A stretch of DNA of 64,000 nt from Deroplatys truncata (Eukaryota; Arthropoda; Insecta; Mantodea; Mantidae), in the NCBI GenBank assembly GCA_030765065.1, contig CM060984.1:100545488-100609487 (forward strand), given 5' to 3'. The position numbers and the translations under genes are program-made. Positions within the stretch are counted from its first letter, which is position 1, and the number at the start of each line of letters is the position of its first letter. Of the stretch, positions 47,042 to 58,677 are shown one piece after another. Below the pieces are notes generated by a model. It searched no databases and was not told the origin of the DNA. It saw only the letters and a program-made list of their open reading frames with translations.

Positions 47042-47545
47042 AAGGTATTGTATTGTCAGTAGGTGTGGCTGTATATCTTTATAAATTTTCAGAATTACGT
47101 GTTTTAGAATTTTCCTGAAACAATTATGAAAACTTCTAAAGTGGATTCGCTAGATAAAAGCAAAATAACTGATTCTTTAGACTCCTTTTGCTCAAAAACC
47201 ACCTGAAACAGATTGCTGTGATTTTTCCCACATAAGAAGACTAAGGAAATTAAGCTAATTTTTAAATTGTTTTTTCTCTTAAAAGAAAATGAATCAAAAT
47301 TTACATCTATTTTTTTAAATAAATCCCTCAATATTTAAACAAATTATTATATTTAGAAATATAACTAGTTCAGTACATACTAATCTATCAGAAGTGTACC
47401 AGATTTCAGCCTTGCAACATTTATAACTTTTAAGAAAGTTATTGCATTATCGTATAGTTAAAAGCATCCCAAAATCCAATCTAAGCGATCCTTATCCCGA
47501 GAGGTGGGCAACGGAAGTAGGGAATAGCCTATTAGGGCGATGTAT
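47042..47545. other. Unassigned; right part may include the outer end of the next transposon
   Basis: No clear feature. The outermost part of the following element (after about 47500) may belong to its inverted repeat but is too diverged to be sure. Confidence 0.35.
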
Positions 47546-47861
47546 AATCTTTTAGGAAAGTTTATGTACACTTTTCGCGTGCAGTATCATTCAGGTGTTC
47601 CGTGAATAGGAAATATAAAAACTAAATCGGCCATGGACGTAGTTGTACACCAGCGTGGTCGCCATTTTAACCTGTCACTCACTTCCAAGAATTTCCCAGT
47701 ATGAGAAATATGGACGAAATAGCGTAAAAACAAGTTGGAGTTTGCAATTGAACTATTAACTACATGGCATTGCAGAGTCTGGAAGAAAACTGAAAATACG
47801 TGGAATTATGATTTTAATAGAACCAACATTATATTGTATATAATGCACACACTAAAATCTG

Positions 47862-47930
47862 CTGTCGTACCTCAGTGGTTAAACACACGCTGTTTCAAGT
47901 GTGCCGAGGATTTAGGGTTCGAACTCCAGC
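47862..47930 (+). other. tRNA-like sequence in the left inverted repeat
   Basis: TACCTCAGTGGTTAAAC (A-box-like) is followed about 40 bp later by GGGTTCGAACTCC (a good B-box). The spacing and order are those of a tRNA gene internal promoter. A full cloverleaf was not verified. Confidence 0.65.
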
Positions 47931-48051
47931 ATATAGTTATACTTATTATTCCATCCTTTTTACCTTGTATTTCTTGCACACGCGCAAAATATTGCTGGAA
48001 GTTCTTTATGCATTGCATTCGAACATTTTCACTAAGACCTCATCTCAGTAG

Positions 48052-48905
48052 CATGCCACGTCCACGAGTTTGTGTGGAGCTTAATTCAGCCCAAAAGAAT
48101 GAAATTGTAGGTCGTGCTACTGATGATGAAAACGCCTCGCAAACTGCCAGAGAATTGGGTTGAGATCGAAGAACAGTGAAATAATGACTAGACCGGTATC
48201 GCAGGGTGAAGTTGAATGGGCCAAATTCCGCAGGCGTTCAGGTAAGCCTCGTGTAACAACACTTGTTCAAGACGAAGCTCTTGTACAAGATGTGAGGAAC
48301 CAACCTTTCAGACACAGGTCTGTCTTTCTGGACAAAGCAGTTAAGTATGGTTGCTCATGTGAAACCATACGCCAACGATTAAAGAATGCCGGTATTGCAT
48401 TGCATCGTCCTGCCACTAAGCCTATTCTCACTGAGGCACACAAGGTAAGAAGGTTACAATGGACACAGCGTAATACTGACCTTCCTCAGTCTTACTGGGA
48501 CCTGGTAATCTGGAGTGACGAAATGGTATTTCGATCCCAACAGCAAGGGACCCTATGTCTGTAAGACCTGGGGAACTAGTTACGCGCCTAGCAGGTCGAT
48601 TCAAGCAGAACAATCGGGAAGAGTTGCAGCATATTTCTGGGTCTATATAACAGCATCAAGTCTAGGAGAGTTAATTTATGTAACAGAAAGAATGACGAGT
48701 GCAGTATATGTAGATATTCTCGAAAACACTTTGCTGCCATCTCTTTGTGTTAGGTACCATACCATGCCTCAAATATTACCCAAGATTGGCTTACGAGATA
48801 TTCATAAGCAATCTGCATGAACTGGCCTCCAAGATTTCCTGATCTGAACTCCATTCAACATGTATGGGTCTTCAAGGTAAAGGAATGAGAAGAATGCCGA
48901 ACAGA
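48052..48905 (+). pseudogene. Tc1-like transposase pseudogene, internally deleted
   Basis: It begins MPRPRVCVELNSAQKNEIVG (about 48055) with an N-terminal helix-turn-helix that reaches a stop after ASQTARELG. A second frame (48160-48564) contains GKPRVTTLVQDEALVQDVRN and the first catalytic block VIWSDEMVF. A frameshift moves to the 48515-48820 frame: DPNSKGPYVCKTWGTSYAPS and RMTSAVYVDILENTLLPSL. After that the catalytic Asp region (usually QDNSxxH) is reduced to RDIHKQS. About 20 residues are missing before WPPRFPDLNSIQHVW, where the catalytic Glu (usually IEHVWG) is Gln. The protein would be non-functional on several counts. Confidence 0.88.
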
Positions 48906-49573
48906 CAGGGTGCGAGTGAATCTGGTTGCTCTCATGAAGAAGCTATAGTAACATTATCAGCAGAACCCAAACCAGTGTTCTGTATTGGTTGCAAACATGC
49001 ACGAAAGAACTAGATGATGTAATCGTAGCTGAGGTGATTACATCAGGTTCTAAAACACAAGATTTCATTTTTCTTTCCCATTCTGTGTTTCGACAAGTTA
49101 CTTCTTCCAGATGAAATATATTTGCTATAATTCTGAAAGGTTTCACACATTAATTTATTTCTGAATATATGACATGGCTTCAGCTATGAAACAGCAGTTG
49201 TTTAATTTTTTTAAGCACCATTATCCTTGGCTATCGATTTATTTTTGTTATTTCAAATAAAAACAGTATATTGTATGTAGTAGTTACACAGAATATACAT
49301 TTTCACTTTTATACATTATACACAATTACATTTTTCAGCTGTAAGTTTGTTTTTCTCAAAATAAGAGCTTATCAGTTTCGTGTTAATTTATGTATTAGCA
49401 CATTGTTATAATCAGATAGATTGTATACAGCATTTAGAGGTTGACTCCATTGAAATTATTATTCAAACTCCTGGTATTCTCTTCGAAATCATGTAGTAAT
49501 AGCTTAGTTGCAATAGAACTGTAAATTTGTTCGCTACGGCATCTTACAAAATAAAAAAGTTCGAATAAAAAAC

Positions 49574-49640
49574 CGATTTCGAGCCGTGAATCCTCGGCAC
49601 ACTTGAAACAGCGTGAGTGTTTACCACTGAGCTATGGCAG
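49574..49640 (-). other. tRNA-like sequence in the right inverted repeat
   Basis: On the minus strand, ATAGCTCAGTGGTAAACAC (a strong A-box) is followed by CACGGCTCGAAATC (weak B-box). It is the counterpart of the left-arm sequence. Confidence 0.65.
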
Positions 49641-50079
49641 TAGACAGTAGTGTTTGGTTATATACAACATAGATGTTGGTGCTATTAAAATAAATTCCAC
49701 GTGTTTTCGGCTATGTAGTTAATAGCTCAGTTACAAGAGAATTGCAGCTTGTTTTGTGGCTGTTTAGTCCATGTTTCGTCATACCGGGTTAACATAACCA
49801 TAGAAATCTTCGAAGTGAGTGACGATGTTAAAATGGCGACCATGACAGCATACATCTACGACGATGGCCGTACCCCTTACTCACGGAACGTTTAATGATA
49901 CTGACCCTCGAAAGGTGTATATGAACTTTCCTGAAAGATAGCAAGTTGGTGACTAGTTCCCGAGACCGCTACGGTAGACGATAAGGCCCACTAGGAATCC
50001 TGAAAACTGTCAGGTCCTCAAGTGGGGGTATTGGCGAAATGCTAACAACTCTTTCTATGAAAACTTCAAGTTACGTTTC

Positions 50080-50875
50080 CTGTTAAAAGAAAAGTCGGAC
50101 GGATAACTGGAATAAACTTTGACTTCAAAAAAGAATGAGTCATGCAAAGGCATCCGGACGATATTGAGCCTATGTTTAGAAAACTTATATAGGAATATAG
50201 CTTACATGGACTGAAAGTTAATTTTATGAAGACAGAATAATATACGGTTGATGGATGGAAGGGAGATGATTTGGTTGTAAATGACGTAACAATTATAAAG
50301 TCAACCAATTCAACTATTTAGGTACAAACCAGACAGTTCTGGTACCTATGAAAAGGAAATTGTTAAAAGAATAAGGTCAAGGTCTTTGATTGGCGTCCTA
50401 TGGAGTAGAGAAATGTCATAAAAAGGAGTGTTTTGAAAACAATGAAGGAGAGCGCCCTTATCTATGGGTCAGAGCGTTGGACTCTGAATAATAAATGGAA
50501 GAAAAATTTGAATGGTTCCGAAATGGAAGGGTTACATAAAAGTATGAGAGTATCTCGACTACAGCACATAAGGAATTATGTTATTAGAACAGGGATGAAG
50601 GCAGAAGATACGGTGATAAATAGAATTGAGGAAACGGATACTGCAGTGGTACGAACATGTACAAAGAATGGAGGAGGAAAGACGGCCCAGACGAATAATT
50701 GGTTGTTCTCCCACAGGAAGAAGGAAAAGAGGAAGGGCTCGTTTATGTTGGGGTGATCGTGTGCAAAACGTTATGGCTAAATTTGGCTTAAATGACGGAC
50801 AGTGGCTCATGAAATACCTGAATAAAACTGAGAAAGATGCTGCAAATATTAATGTGATAACAGAAAACCAATGAA
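50080..50875 (+). pseudogene. LINE reverse transcriptase C-terminal fragment
   Basis: Successive frames read HGLKVNFMKTE, then (50433-50756) LIYGSERWTLNNKWKKNLNG and VSRLQHIRNYVIRTGMKAED, then (50626-50874) WYEHVQRMEEERRPRRIIG and SPTGRRKRGRARLCWGDRVQ. This is the palm-distal and C-terminal region of an arthropod LINE, similar to 38100-38990. Small frameshifts break it. It ends with a stop at about 50874. Confidence 0.82.
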
Positions 50876-52036
50876 TAAATCACTATAGAAATTTATGGTA
50901 TGATGAAAACAAGGAAGAAGATTGTTGTATAGAAAATAACAGCAATTTTGTAGATTAAGTAGACATAAAAGAATTAGAAGAGGCTTCAATAACAACAAAA
51001 ATAGAAAAGCCACCGGGCTAGATGAAATTAATGCTGAACTCGTCAAATATGATGAAATGGTATTAATATTCAGTGTTCTTCATTTTTTAAAAATGTATTG
51101 GAAGAATTGCCCACTACCCGTGAAATAGAATACAGCTAAAATCATTTAGCTATTTAAAAAAGACAATGAAAGCGATACAGTAAACTATAGAGGACAGCTT
51201 ATTAAGTGCACGCTATAAAATTTATGGGAAAATTCTAACCAGAGATTACAAACTATCACTGATGCACTGATATCAGAAGAGCAATCGGGCTTTAGGAAAG
51301 TAAGTTCATCTAGCGATAATGTATTTATGATTAGACAAATTATTGAAAAACGTCATGAATTTAACCTAGAAACTTACATAGCATTTATTGACTATGAGAA
51401 AGCCTTTGATAAGGTAAAACGGCCCATTTTATGGAATATTTTAGAGACAAGAGATTTCCTAAACATCTTATTAATACTGTCAATACCAAAATAAGAACTA
51501 ATATGGTTTTAAAATGTCAACTGAAATCTTAACAAATCAAGGTGTTTGACAAGGGTGTAGCATATCACCCACTTTATTTAATTTATATATTGACGATGTA
51601 GTCTTGAAGTGGAAAGATGAAATACACTTCGGGATTAAAATAGAATTAAACACGCCTTTAGGCACTTTACTATATGCTGATGATCAAATAGTTATACAAG
51701 AAAAAGAAGATAATCTACAAAGAGCAGTATATAGATTAAGCAAAATGCAATGCATTACGATTTAACTATATCTACAAATAAAACAAAGATAATGGCCTTT
51801 AAAGGGGAAGATATTAATAAATGGTAAAATATTAGAATTTGACAAACACATTGAGATGAAAGTTAATAGGTTGTCAAACCATTTTTGGAACGATAAAAAG
51901 AACTCTAGGAAGAAAAACTAGAAAAGGAACACAAATTAAGTTCTATAAGATCTTGGCTTTACCTACTGTATTCCGAGTCGTGGACAGTAACAAAAACAGA
52001 GAGATCATGTATTCAGTCCGCCGAAATGAAATTTTT

Positions 52037-52810
52037 ACTTTCTCTACTAAGTATAGTAAGTAGGGGAAGTATTGTATTCGACCCAAAAATTCGATACCGA
52101 GATTTCACCGGAAATATATGTTTTCAGACACCCTGAATCCCAAAAAAAATTTTTTTGGAAACATGTCCGAGTGTGTGTCTGTGTCTGTGAACAGCATAAC
52201 TCAGAAACGAACAGTCGGATAAACACCAAACTTGGTATTTAGGTTCAGTATCTTCCAGAGATGCGACACGAAGGTTTTCAAGAAAATTCCCCGCCCCAGA
52301 TTACCCTTTACATGGAACATTTTTCGAAAATTTTAATTTTCTCAAAAAATGCTTCTATCGATTTTGATTAAAATATCATATGTTTAAGATATTTTATGAC
52401 AAATGAAATGTATATCCCGAATTTTCTGGGAATGTCTCCAAAAGTATTCTTCATTGTGAACAACTTTTGCATAACTGGTAAACCATAAGAGATAGACAAA
52501 ATTTTACTACACAAAAAATGTAGATCGCGTTAAAATACACAATTTATGTCATATACATTTTTTGTTGAGTGAACCATTTTCGCGATATTGCTTGTTATTC
52601 CCTTAAATTTTTCAATAATTTTCTCAAATGGGAATTCGTTATTCATTTTTTGTCTTGGATATGCAAAGAGTATTAATCTGTGCCAAAGAGAATGGTACTG
52701 CACCTAGCAACCAGCTATTAAGAGATATGTCTATGCTTAAAGGCAATAAAAGGTAGGGTAAAAACAGTTTGTACAAGAGTAGAGAAAGTCATGTGAGTGT
52801 AACACATCAG
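52037..52810 (-). repeat. R1 repeat, minus, internally deleted in the head (array unit 1)
   Basis: It starts with the reversed right end (ACTTTCTCTACTAAGTATAG) and finishes CACATCAG. About 130 bp are missing from the head near 52745. ATTTTT precedes it at 52031-52036. Confidence 0.9.
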
Positions 52811-52816
52811 CTTTTT

Positions 52817-53619
52817 ACTTTCTCTACTACGTATAGTAAGTAGGGGAAGTATTGTATTCCACCCAAAAATTCGATACCGAGATTTCACCGGAAATACATG
52901 TTTTGAGACCCCCTGAATCCAAAAAAAGCATTTTTGGAAACATGTCCGTGTGTGTGTCTGTGTGTCTGTGTGTGTGTGTGTCTGTCTGTGAACAGCATAA
53001 CTCAGAAACGAACAGTCGGATAAACACCAAACTTGGTATTTAAGTTCAGTATCTTCCAAGGATGCAACACGAAGGTTTTTCAAGGAAATCCCCCCACCCC
53101 AGAGTACCCTTTACATGGAACATTTTTAGAAAATTTTAATTTTCTCAAAAATGGCTCTAACGATTTTGATTAAAATATCATATGTTTAAGATATTTTCAT
53201 GACAAATGAAATGTGTATCTCGAATTTTCTGGGAATGTCTCCAAAAGTATTCTTCATTGTGAACGACTTTTGCATAACTGGTAAACCATAAGAGATAGAC
53301 AAGGTTTACCACACAAAAAATGTAGATCGCGTTAAAATACACAATTTATGTCATATACATTTTTTTGTTGTTGAGTGAACCATTTTCGATATATTGCTTG
53401 TTATTCCCTTAAATTTTTCAATACTTATTTTCTCAAATGGGAATTCATTATTCATTTTTTGTCTTGGATATGCAAAGAGTATTAATCTGTGGCAAAGAGA
53501 ATGGTGCTGGACCTAGCAACCAGCTATTAAGAGATATGTCTATGCTTAAAGGCAATAAAAGGTAAGGTAAAAACAGTTTGTACAAGAGTAGAGAAAGTCA
53601 TGTGAGTGTAAAACATCAG
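52817..53619 (-). repeat. R1 repeat, minus, with the same head deletion (array unit 2)
   Basis: Full right end reversed (ACTTTCTCTACTACGTATAG) to AACATCAG. It carries the same GGCAATAAAAGGTA deletion junction as unit 1, so both descend from one deleted subfamily master or one duplicated the other. The CA tract reads GT/TCTG at about 52945-52990. Confidence 0.9.
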
Positions 53620-53842
53620 TTTTTTTTATGTCCTGGACATGCAAAGAGGATGGAATGCGCCACATAGCAACCAGCTCTTAAAGTATTTGACTATAGCTTA
53701 AAGTCTACCAATTCCCCTTGCATCTACAAGAAAATTAGCAATAAAATTAACATCTCGATTAACATGAAGTAGATGGAGAATAAGCGTTTGTAAAAATAGT
53801 TTGTACAAGAGTAGAGAAAGTCATGTGTATGTATCACATCAG
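53620..53842 (-). repeat. R1 head only, minus (array unit 3)
   Basis: Runs from the internal A-tract junction (TTTTTTTATGTCCTGGACAT) to CACATCAG. ATTTTTT follows at 53843. Its body is absent. Confidence 0.88.
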
Positions 53843-54194
53843 ATTTTTTAGGTATTTAAAGGGATGCACTAGAGCTGACAAAATAAGAAATGAATTAATA
53901 AGATCACATTTGAATATTGTATCAGTAAGCAATAAGATTGATGAAAATAAAAGAAATTGGAAAGAACATGTTGATAGAATAGTAGATGATAGAATACCAA
54001 AACATATAACGAATTACCAACCGACAGGGAGGAGAAGTTTAGAAAGACCAGTAAGAGATGGCTAGAGACCGGAACAGGTGATATTACCTAATCCTTGAAA
54101 GGAGAAGACGGACAGTGGAACGATAGATCACTACGACGGACAGGAATCAGAAGCAAAAGCTGAAAAGTGGAGAGCTGAATTAAGAAGAAGAATA

Positions 54195-54570
54195 TGTGTG
54201 TTTGATATCTTGCTTTAAGGCTGCTATTTGGGGGACAGTCAAGAATTCACCAGCATGGAAACCACATCAACTGTATCACAGAAATAACATATCTAACAGG
54301 ATAGGTAAGTGGTTACTTGCTTTTTGTTTTCAGCACACTCTGTTCCACGGTAGTTTAAATATATTCCCTGTCAGTCCGGTTTCGCTGAACTTCATTTTTA
54401 CAAAGTACTATGAGCGAGCAAAGGCTGTAGCACTGAGCCTTGTGCTGTTGAAGCATAAAATATTTTTAGTGTAAATACAGTATAACATCATGAATATAAG
54501 GGAAGAAATATTTACGTGACAAGTCGAAGCCAACATTTGGAATAAATATTATAAATTGTATGTTATCTGC
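54195..54570. other. Unassigned sequence
   Basis: Nothing recognised. Confidence 0.35.
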
Positions 54571-54574
54571 TACT

Positions 54575-55190
54575 CCCATTGTGTATAGAGGAAGTACTGA
54601 ATTCCACCCAGTAACTCGATATGATATCACCGAAAAGAAACGTTTCAAGTTCACTGAAAACAAAGAAAACGTACATTTTGTAACCTTTTAAAGAATACTG
54701 TGTATGTGTATGTATGCGTGTGAACCTATAACTAATGAATGAAAGATCGGATGAATACCCATTTCATACTTGAGTCATTCACCGTTTAAGGACGGCAGGT
54801 AAACATTTTCAAGAAAATCCTTCCCAAATCTAACATGTTACGTGAAGTATTTTTCAACATTTATTTTTCCACCCAAAACAAATCACATTGCGTTTATGTA
54901 TATATGAGTTTGAAAGGCGTGTAGAAATAAACTGCCCTGTCTTCAATGTCTTTGAAGTCCTCATCATTTCCATTGAATTTTATATAACCTAGAACCATAA
55001 GAGATAAACAAAAAGCTACTACATTAGAGCTAAATAAAATATATAATTTGTGTCAATAACTCTTTTATACCCTAACCGTTTGTTGAAGTATTAATTGTTG
55101 CATTTTTACATTAAGGCAATGCGTCATTTAATGGAAAATATTTGAGAACGAGCGTTTCTTCCTTTTTTTCCGCAAGTGACCAAAAGTTGA
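54575..55190 (-). repeat. R1 repeat copy, very diverged
   Basis: Reversed tail (AGAGGAAGTACTGAATTCCA, CGATATGATATCACCG) and body (ATAAGAGATAAACAAAAAGC) are recognisable. The head is lost. Confidence 0.6.
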
Positions 55191-55232
55191 TTGTGAGTTT
55201 TATTTTCGCATAATGAAGACAAGAATGCCCTA

Positions 55233-56741
55233 GGGTGGCCCTCGTAAAGTGTTACAGGTACTCTTAAGCGAATAGAAAAAACGAAATGTCAAGAATTCAA
55301 ATCTTATAGGAGCAAAGGGCCATCCAAATTGTGATATGGAAATATTTCCATGGGCCACTTGTAGAGCATACGGGGCCTAACCTCAGAATTTTAAATGAAA
55401 CCATGAGAATTTCTTTTTATATTCTGGTTCCCCTCAATAAACTAAGCAAGTTTTATTAAAACATTTTTAATGAATTGTCGAGCGCTTAAAGCGTGTTTTC
55501 TCTGAAGTACAAAATAGTAGAAAATAGTACTAAACGACTAAGTAAGTCAATAAATGCTTTAAATTACTTTATTAAATGCTCAAAGTAGCCTCCATTAACA
55601 TCTAAACACTTGGCAATTCTTTGGAAAAGTTTTCTCTAACTGTTAACAACATACAGGGACTAACAGTGCGACAAACTTCACGTATTCGAAATCTCATATT
55701 ATCTTTGCTTTAAATATGACTTCCTGTTTTATATATCCCATACAAGGTAGTCCAAAGATGTTATGTCGCCTGAACGAGGACGCCAGATGATAAGTCCAGC
55801 ACACCTATCGCCAAATTTCGTTAGCAGTTGACGTGTGCATATTGCAAAACGTGGTGGTGTACCATCCTGCTGATAATACTACAGTTTCCTTCTCACATTG
55901 AAGAACATGTTTTCCAATAAGGGAGGTAACTCATGGTTGAAAAAAATGACAATACGATTCACTAATAAGTATGCCATCAAAGAAGTAAGGACGCATGACA
56001 AGATCACCAAGAATTCCACACCAAACATTTAGCGGCTAACGATGCTGAAAAGGCACAGTTCTCATCCATTTGGGATTTTCAGATGCCCAATAATGTGTAC
56101 TATATCTATTAACTTGTCCAGTATTTGAGAATGTTGCTGCATCCGAAAACAATATGTTTGCCAAGAATGAACCCTTCTCTGCAATGTCATTGCGTAACCA
56201 CTCCCAAAAAACAACTCGAAGCTGAAAAGCTTTGTATGAGCTCTTGATGCAAACACATGTGATAAGGACTGTATTTCTGCTGCTTTAGTATCCGCTGTAC
56301 TGACGTGCAGCTAGTTCCACTATCTTTGGACAATATTCACGTTGACTTACCTGTGGATTTACTTCTACAGCAGCAACAATATTGATGAGGTGGCTTTGAA
56401 ATCACAATATCCATGTTCTTTCATTTGATACCTTATTTCATCCCCGAGTTCATGAAGTGTAACAACTTGAATGAAAGAATCCTATAATAGCTAAAGAATT
56501 CATTCTAGAAAAAATGTTTTTATAAAAGTTGTTTAATTTATTGAGGGAACCAGAATATAAAAAAAATCATTGGTTTCATTTACAATTCTGACGTTGGACC
56601 CCGTTGTGCCCGATAAAGAATCCCATGGAAATATTTTTCACATCGCTATTTGGAAGGCCCCCTTACTCCTGTAATACTTGGAATTCTTGAGCATATCCGT
56701 TTAAGAGGTACTCACCTGTAACACTTTATGCGGGTCACACT
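55233..56741 (-). mobile_element. Tc1/mariner-superfamily transposon with about 240-bp inverted repeats
   Basis: Left arm about 55233-55475 and right arm about 56505-56741 are inverted copies. For example, AAAGTGTTACAGGT near 55247 pairs with ACCTGTAACACTTT near 56715, and ATATTCTGGTTCCCCTCAAT pairs with ATTGAGGGAACCAGAATAT. TA lies next to both ends, as expected for this superfamily. The enclosed gene is broken. Confidence 0.82.
55560..56480 (-). pseudogene. Transposase pseudogene of the long-TIR element
   Basis: On the minus strand, a segment near 55890-55740 reads QDGTPPRFAICTRQLLTKFG and RSGDITSLDYLVWDI. This matches the second-Asp block (QDGAPPHF) and the final block (SPDLTPLDFFLWG) of a common insect transposase family. 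In the last block PDL is now GDI. Upstream, the 56062-56256 frame lies in another phase, and the coding phase there is interrupted. Multiple frame changes make it inactive. Confidence 0.7.
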
Positions 56742-56853
56742 GTATAATTTCAAACTACATATATATAGCGGATTGCTGGGAATTAATAAGCGTGTGTTGT
56801 GTGTAATATATCATCACATGGTGATAATATTCACCAATGTTGGTTGTATACCA

Positions 56854-57670
56854 TGAGGCAGTATTTTTAACACTTAAATGATTTCAGTCTAACTGTATAA
56901 TATAAAAAAATAACAGCCCGCCTTAAAGCAATATTTGTGTAATATAACATATAAAATGTATGTAACAGTCATTGTATTATGTTTATATTATTGTATACAT
57001 GTATAATAATGTTATGTGAATGTATTACGTAATTTAATAATGTAGGAGCTGTGAGAATAGAAGCCGAAAGTGCTAACAATGAGGTAACTTTGAGGCAATA
57101 ATGAATTGGAAAGTTTAGTAATGCTACTAGTAATTCTTGGAACAATAATGTAAAATTAAAGCAGTTTATAAATAGCCAATCAACAACTAGAAAAAGCTTA
57201 AGTTAAATAAAAGTATTCTATTGGTGTAGGATTAGCCAACCAGAAACTTGAAATAGAGAAATTCGCAAATTTAAGCAGTAAACGTCAGACGCTAGACGGC
57301 AGCGTACCTGAGCAGTTCATTCGCTCGGTACGTATTCAGTGTGAGACGAAAATTCATTACGGCGAGAATATTATAAAGTTTACGTGTTAAAAAGTGCAAG
57401 TAATTAATAAATAATCTCACAGCTCTGTATATAAGTGAAGTGTTATTTAATCGTGTGAAGGATTAATAAAAGGAGTGAAGTAAAAATTATAATTTGTGTA
57501 AGCCTACATTCTTTAACCACATCACCCTCTGCTAAGAGATACATGTTTCTACAAATTAATATTGACGCAGCCGAGGCAAACATAAATAAATAAATATTTG
57601 CATCGTACGTGGTTGCAACTACTTTAAGTTTTGGCTCCCAACAGTGCAACTACAATACAATCCTTCTTCA
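56854..57670 (+). mobile_element. Solo LTR, family B
   Basis: The 817-bp unit begins TGAGGCAGTATTTTTAACAC and ends CCTTCTTCA. The 4-bp duplication ACCA lies at 56850-56853 and 57671-57674. TATATAAG at about 57428 and AATAAA at about 57464 are LTR-type promoter and poly(A) signals. It lacks internal sequence. Confidence 0.9.
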
Positions 57671-57674
57671 ACCA

Positions 57675-58671
57675 CCAGGTTCTCTGTCTCCTGTTGCATT
57701 CAATGACGGGTGTGCGACTACCTGCTCCTACAATTTATAATGCCAGCCAGAATGCTGTACTTCCCTGAAATATTAATGTGATCTTTAACTATTTAAGGAA
57801 CGTTGCACTTTTTTAAAGTCCATAAAACAAGTTACTACTGTTTGTAAAACATGTATTACATATACACGAACAGTGGAATGATGGTTTTAATAGATTGTGA
57901 AACATCCACGAATTACTACATCTTGTTAATATAACTATGGAAATCCAATAAAAGATACATTTGTACATGAACACTAACCATCAGATTTGTACGTAAATGT
58001 ATTGTTTTCATATGTGATATGGAATTAAGTTTTACACTGATATGTTTCATGATCTTCTGTGATCCTATGTAAAGTTTATCTTGGATATTCCTGGATATTT
58101 GACCTTTTTCTATACACCGAGCCCGTAATCACGAATTTAATTTTTTTTTAATTTTAAAATTAGTATTTAAACACACTAATGACAAAACAACGGAGTTCAC
58201 ACTATGGAGATACTGGTATCATTTCTCAATGAAGTTCAGAATAAACTTGAGGATGCTCCTTTAAAGTATGCAGGAAAAGTAAGCAGTAAATCATGCAGTG
58301 TTTTAGAGAGAAATCCTTCCTACCTTTTGTGTTCGATGGATTAGAATTAGCTAATGCGTAACAAATTTTGCCTAAATTTATCTGCAGGCGTGGAAAGATC
58401 CTTCTCAGCATACACACTTTTTCTTCTCTATTTACTATTTTACGTCACTTTAACTAGTGATCATATCGCGACCAATCTGTTCGTGGCGGACAGTTAGCCT
58501 TATAGGTCTCATTCTGAACCATACCATTTAACACCGTCACATATCCACAGAAGCATGTGTACAGCAACTATACCTCTGGTTTCACAGTGCCAGGAAGATG
58601 GCATTAGGGTGAAGTTCAGTCTGCCTGCTTTTATTGTGTGGATAGATGGCACAGCATTTGTCTTGCCATTT
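57675..58671. other. Unassigned sequence
   Basis: Nothing recognised on either strand. Confidence 0.35.
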
Positions 58672-58677
58672 ATTTTT

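Larger units (their letters stand above)
47549..49942 (+). mobile_element. Tc1-family transposon with about 370-bp inverted repeats
   Basis: Arms at 47549-47922 and 49577-49942 are inverted copies. For example, GGTCGCCATTTTAAC near 47658 pairs with GTTAAAATGGCGACC near 49827, and AGGAAAGTTTATGTACAC pairs with the complement of GTATATGAACTTTCCT. The true outer ends could lie up to 50 bp further out. The centre holds a broken Tc1-type transposase. Ordinary Tc1 elements usually have much shorter inverted repeats. Confidence 0.85.
50960..54150 (+). pseudogene. LINE reverse transcriptase, split by an R1 array
   Basis: A second, different LINE. The left part (50960-52036) reads in shifting frames: EEQSGFRKVSSSSDNVFMIR, TYIAFIDYEKAFDKVKRPIL, QGCSISPTLFNLYIDDV, and TLLYADDQIVIQEKEDNLQR (catalytic YADD), then a C-terminal part ending AEMKF. 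The right part (53843-54150) resumes RYLKGCTRADKIRNELIRSH, KRNWKEHVDRIVDDRIPKHI and PTGRRSLERP. Between them sits the R1 array 52037-53842. Joining across the array restores the expected motif order. Premature stops and frameshifts elsewhere show that the LINE is dead. Confidence 0.88.

Noticed and set aside
56854..57670. LTR-B initially read as LTR plus primer-binding site because of TGGCTCCCAACAGTG near its right end
   Set aside because: The 4-bp duplications at both copies place this motif inside the LTR, about 40 bp before its true end.
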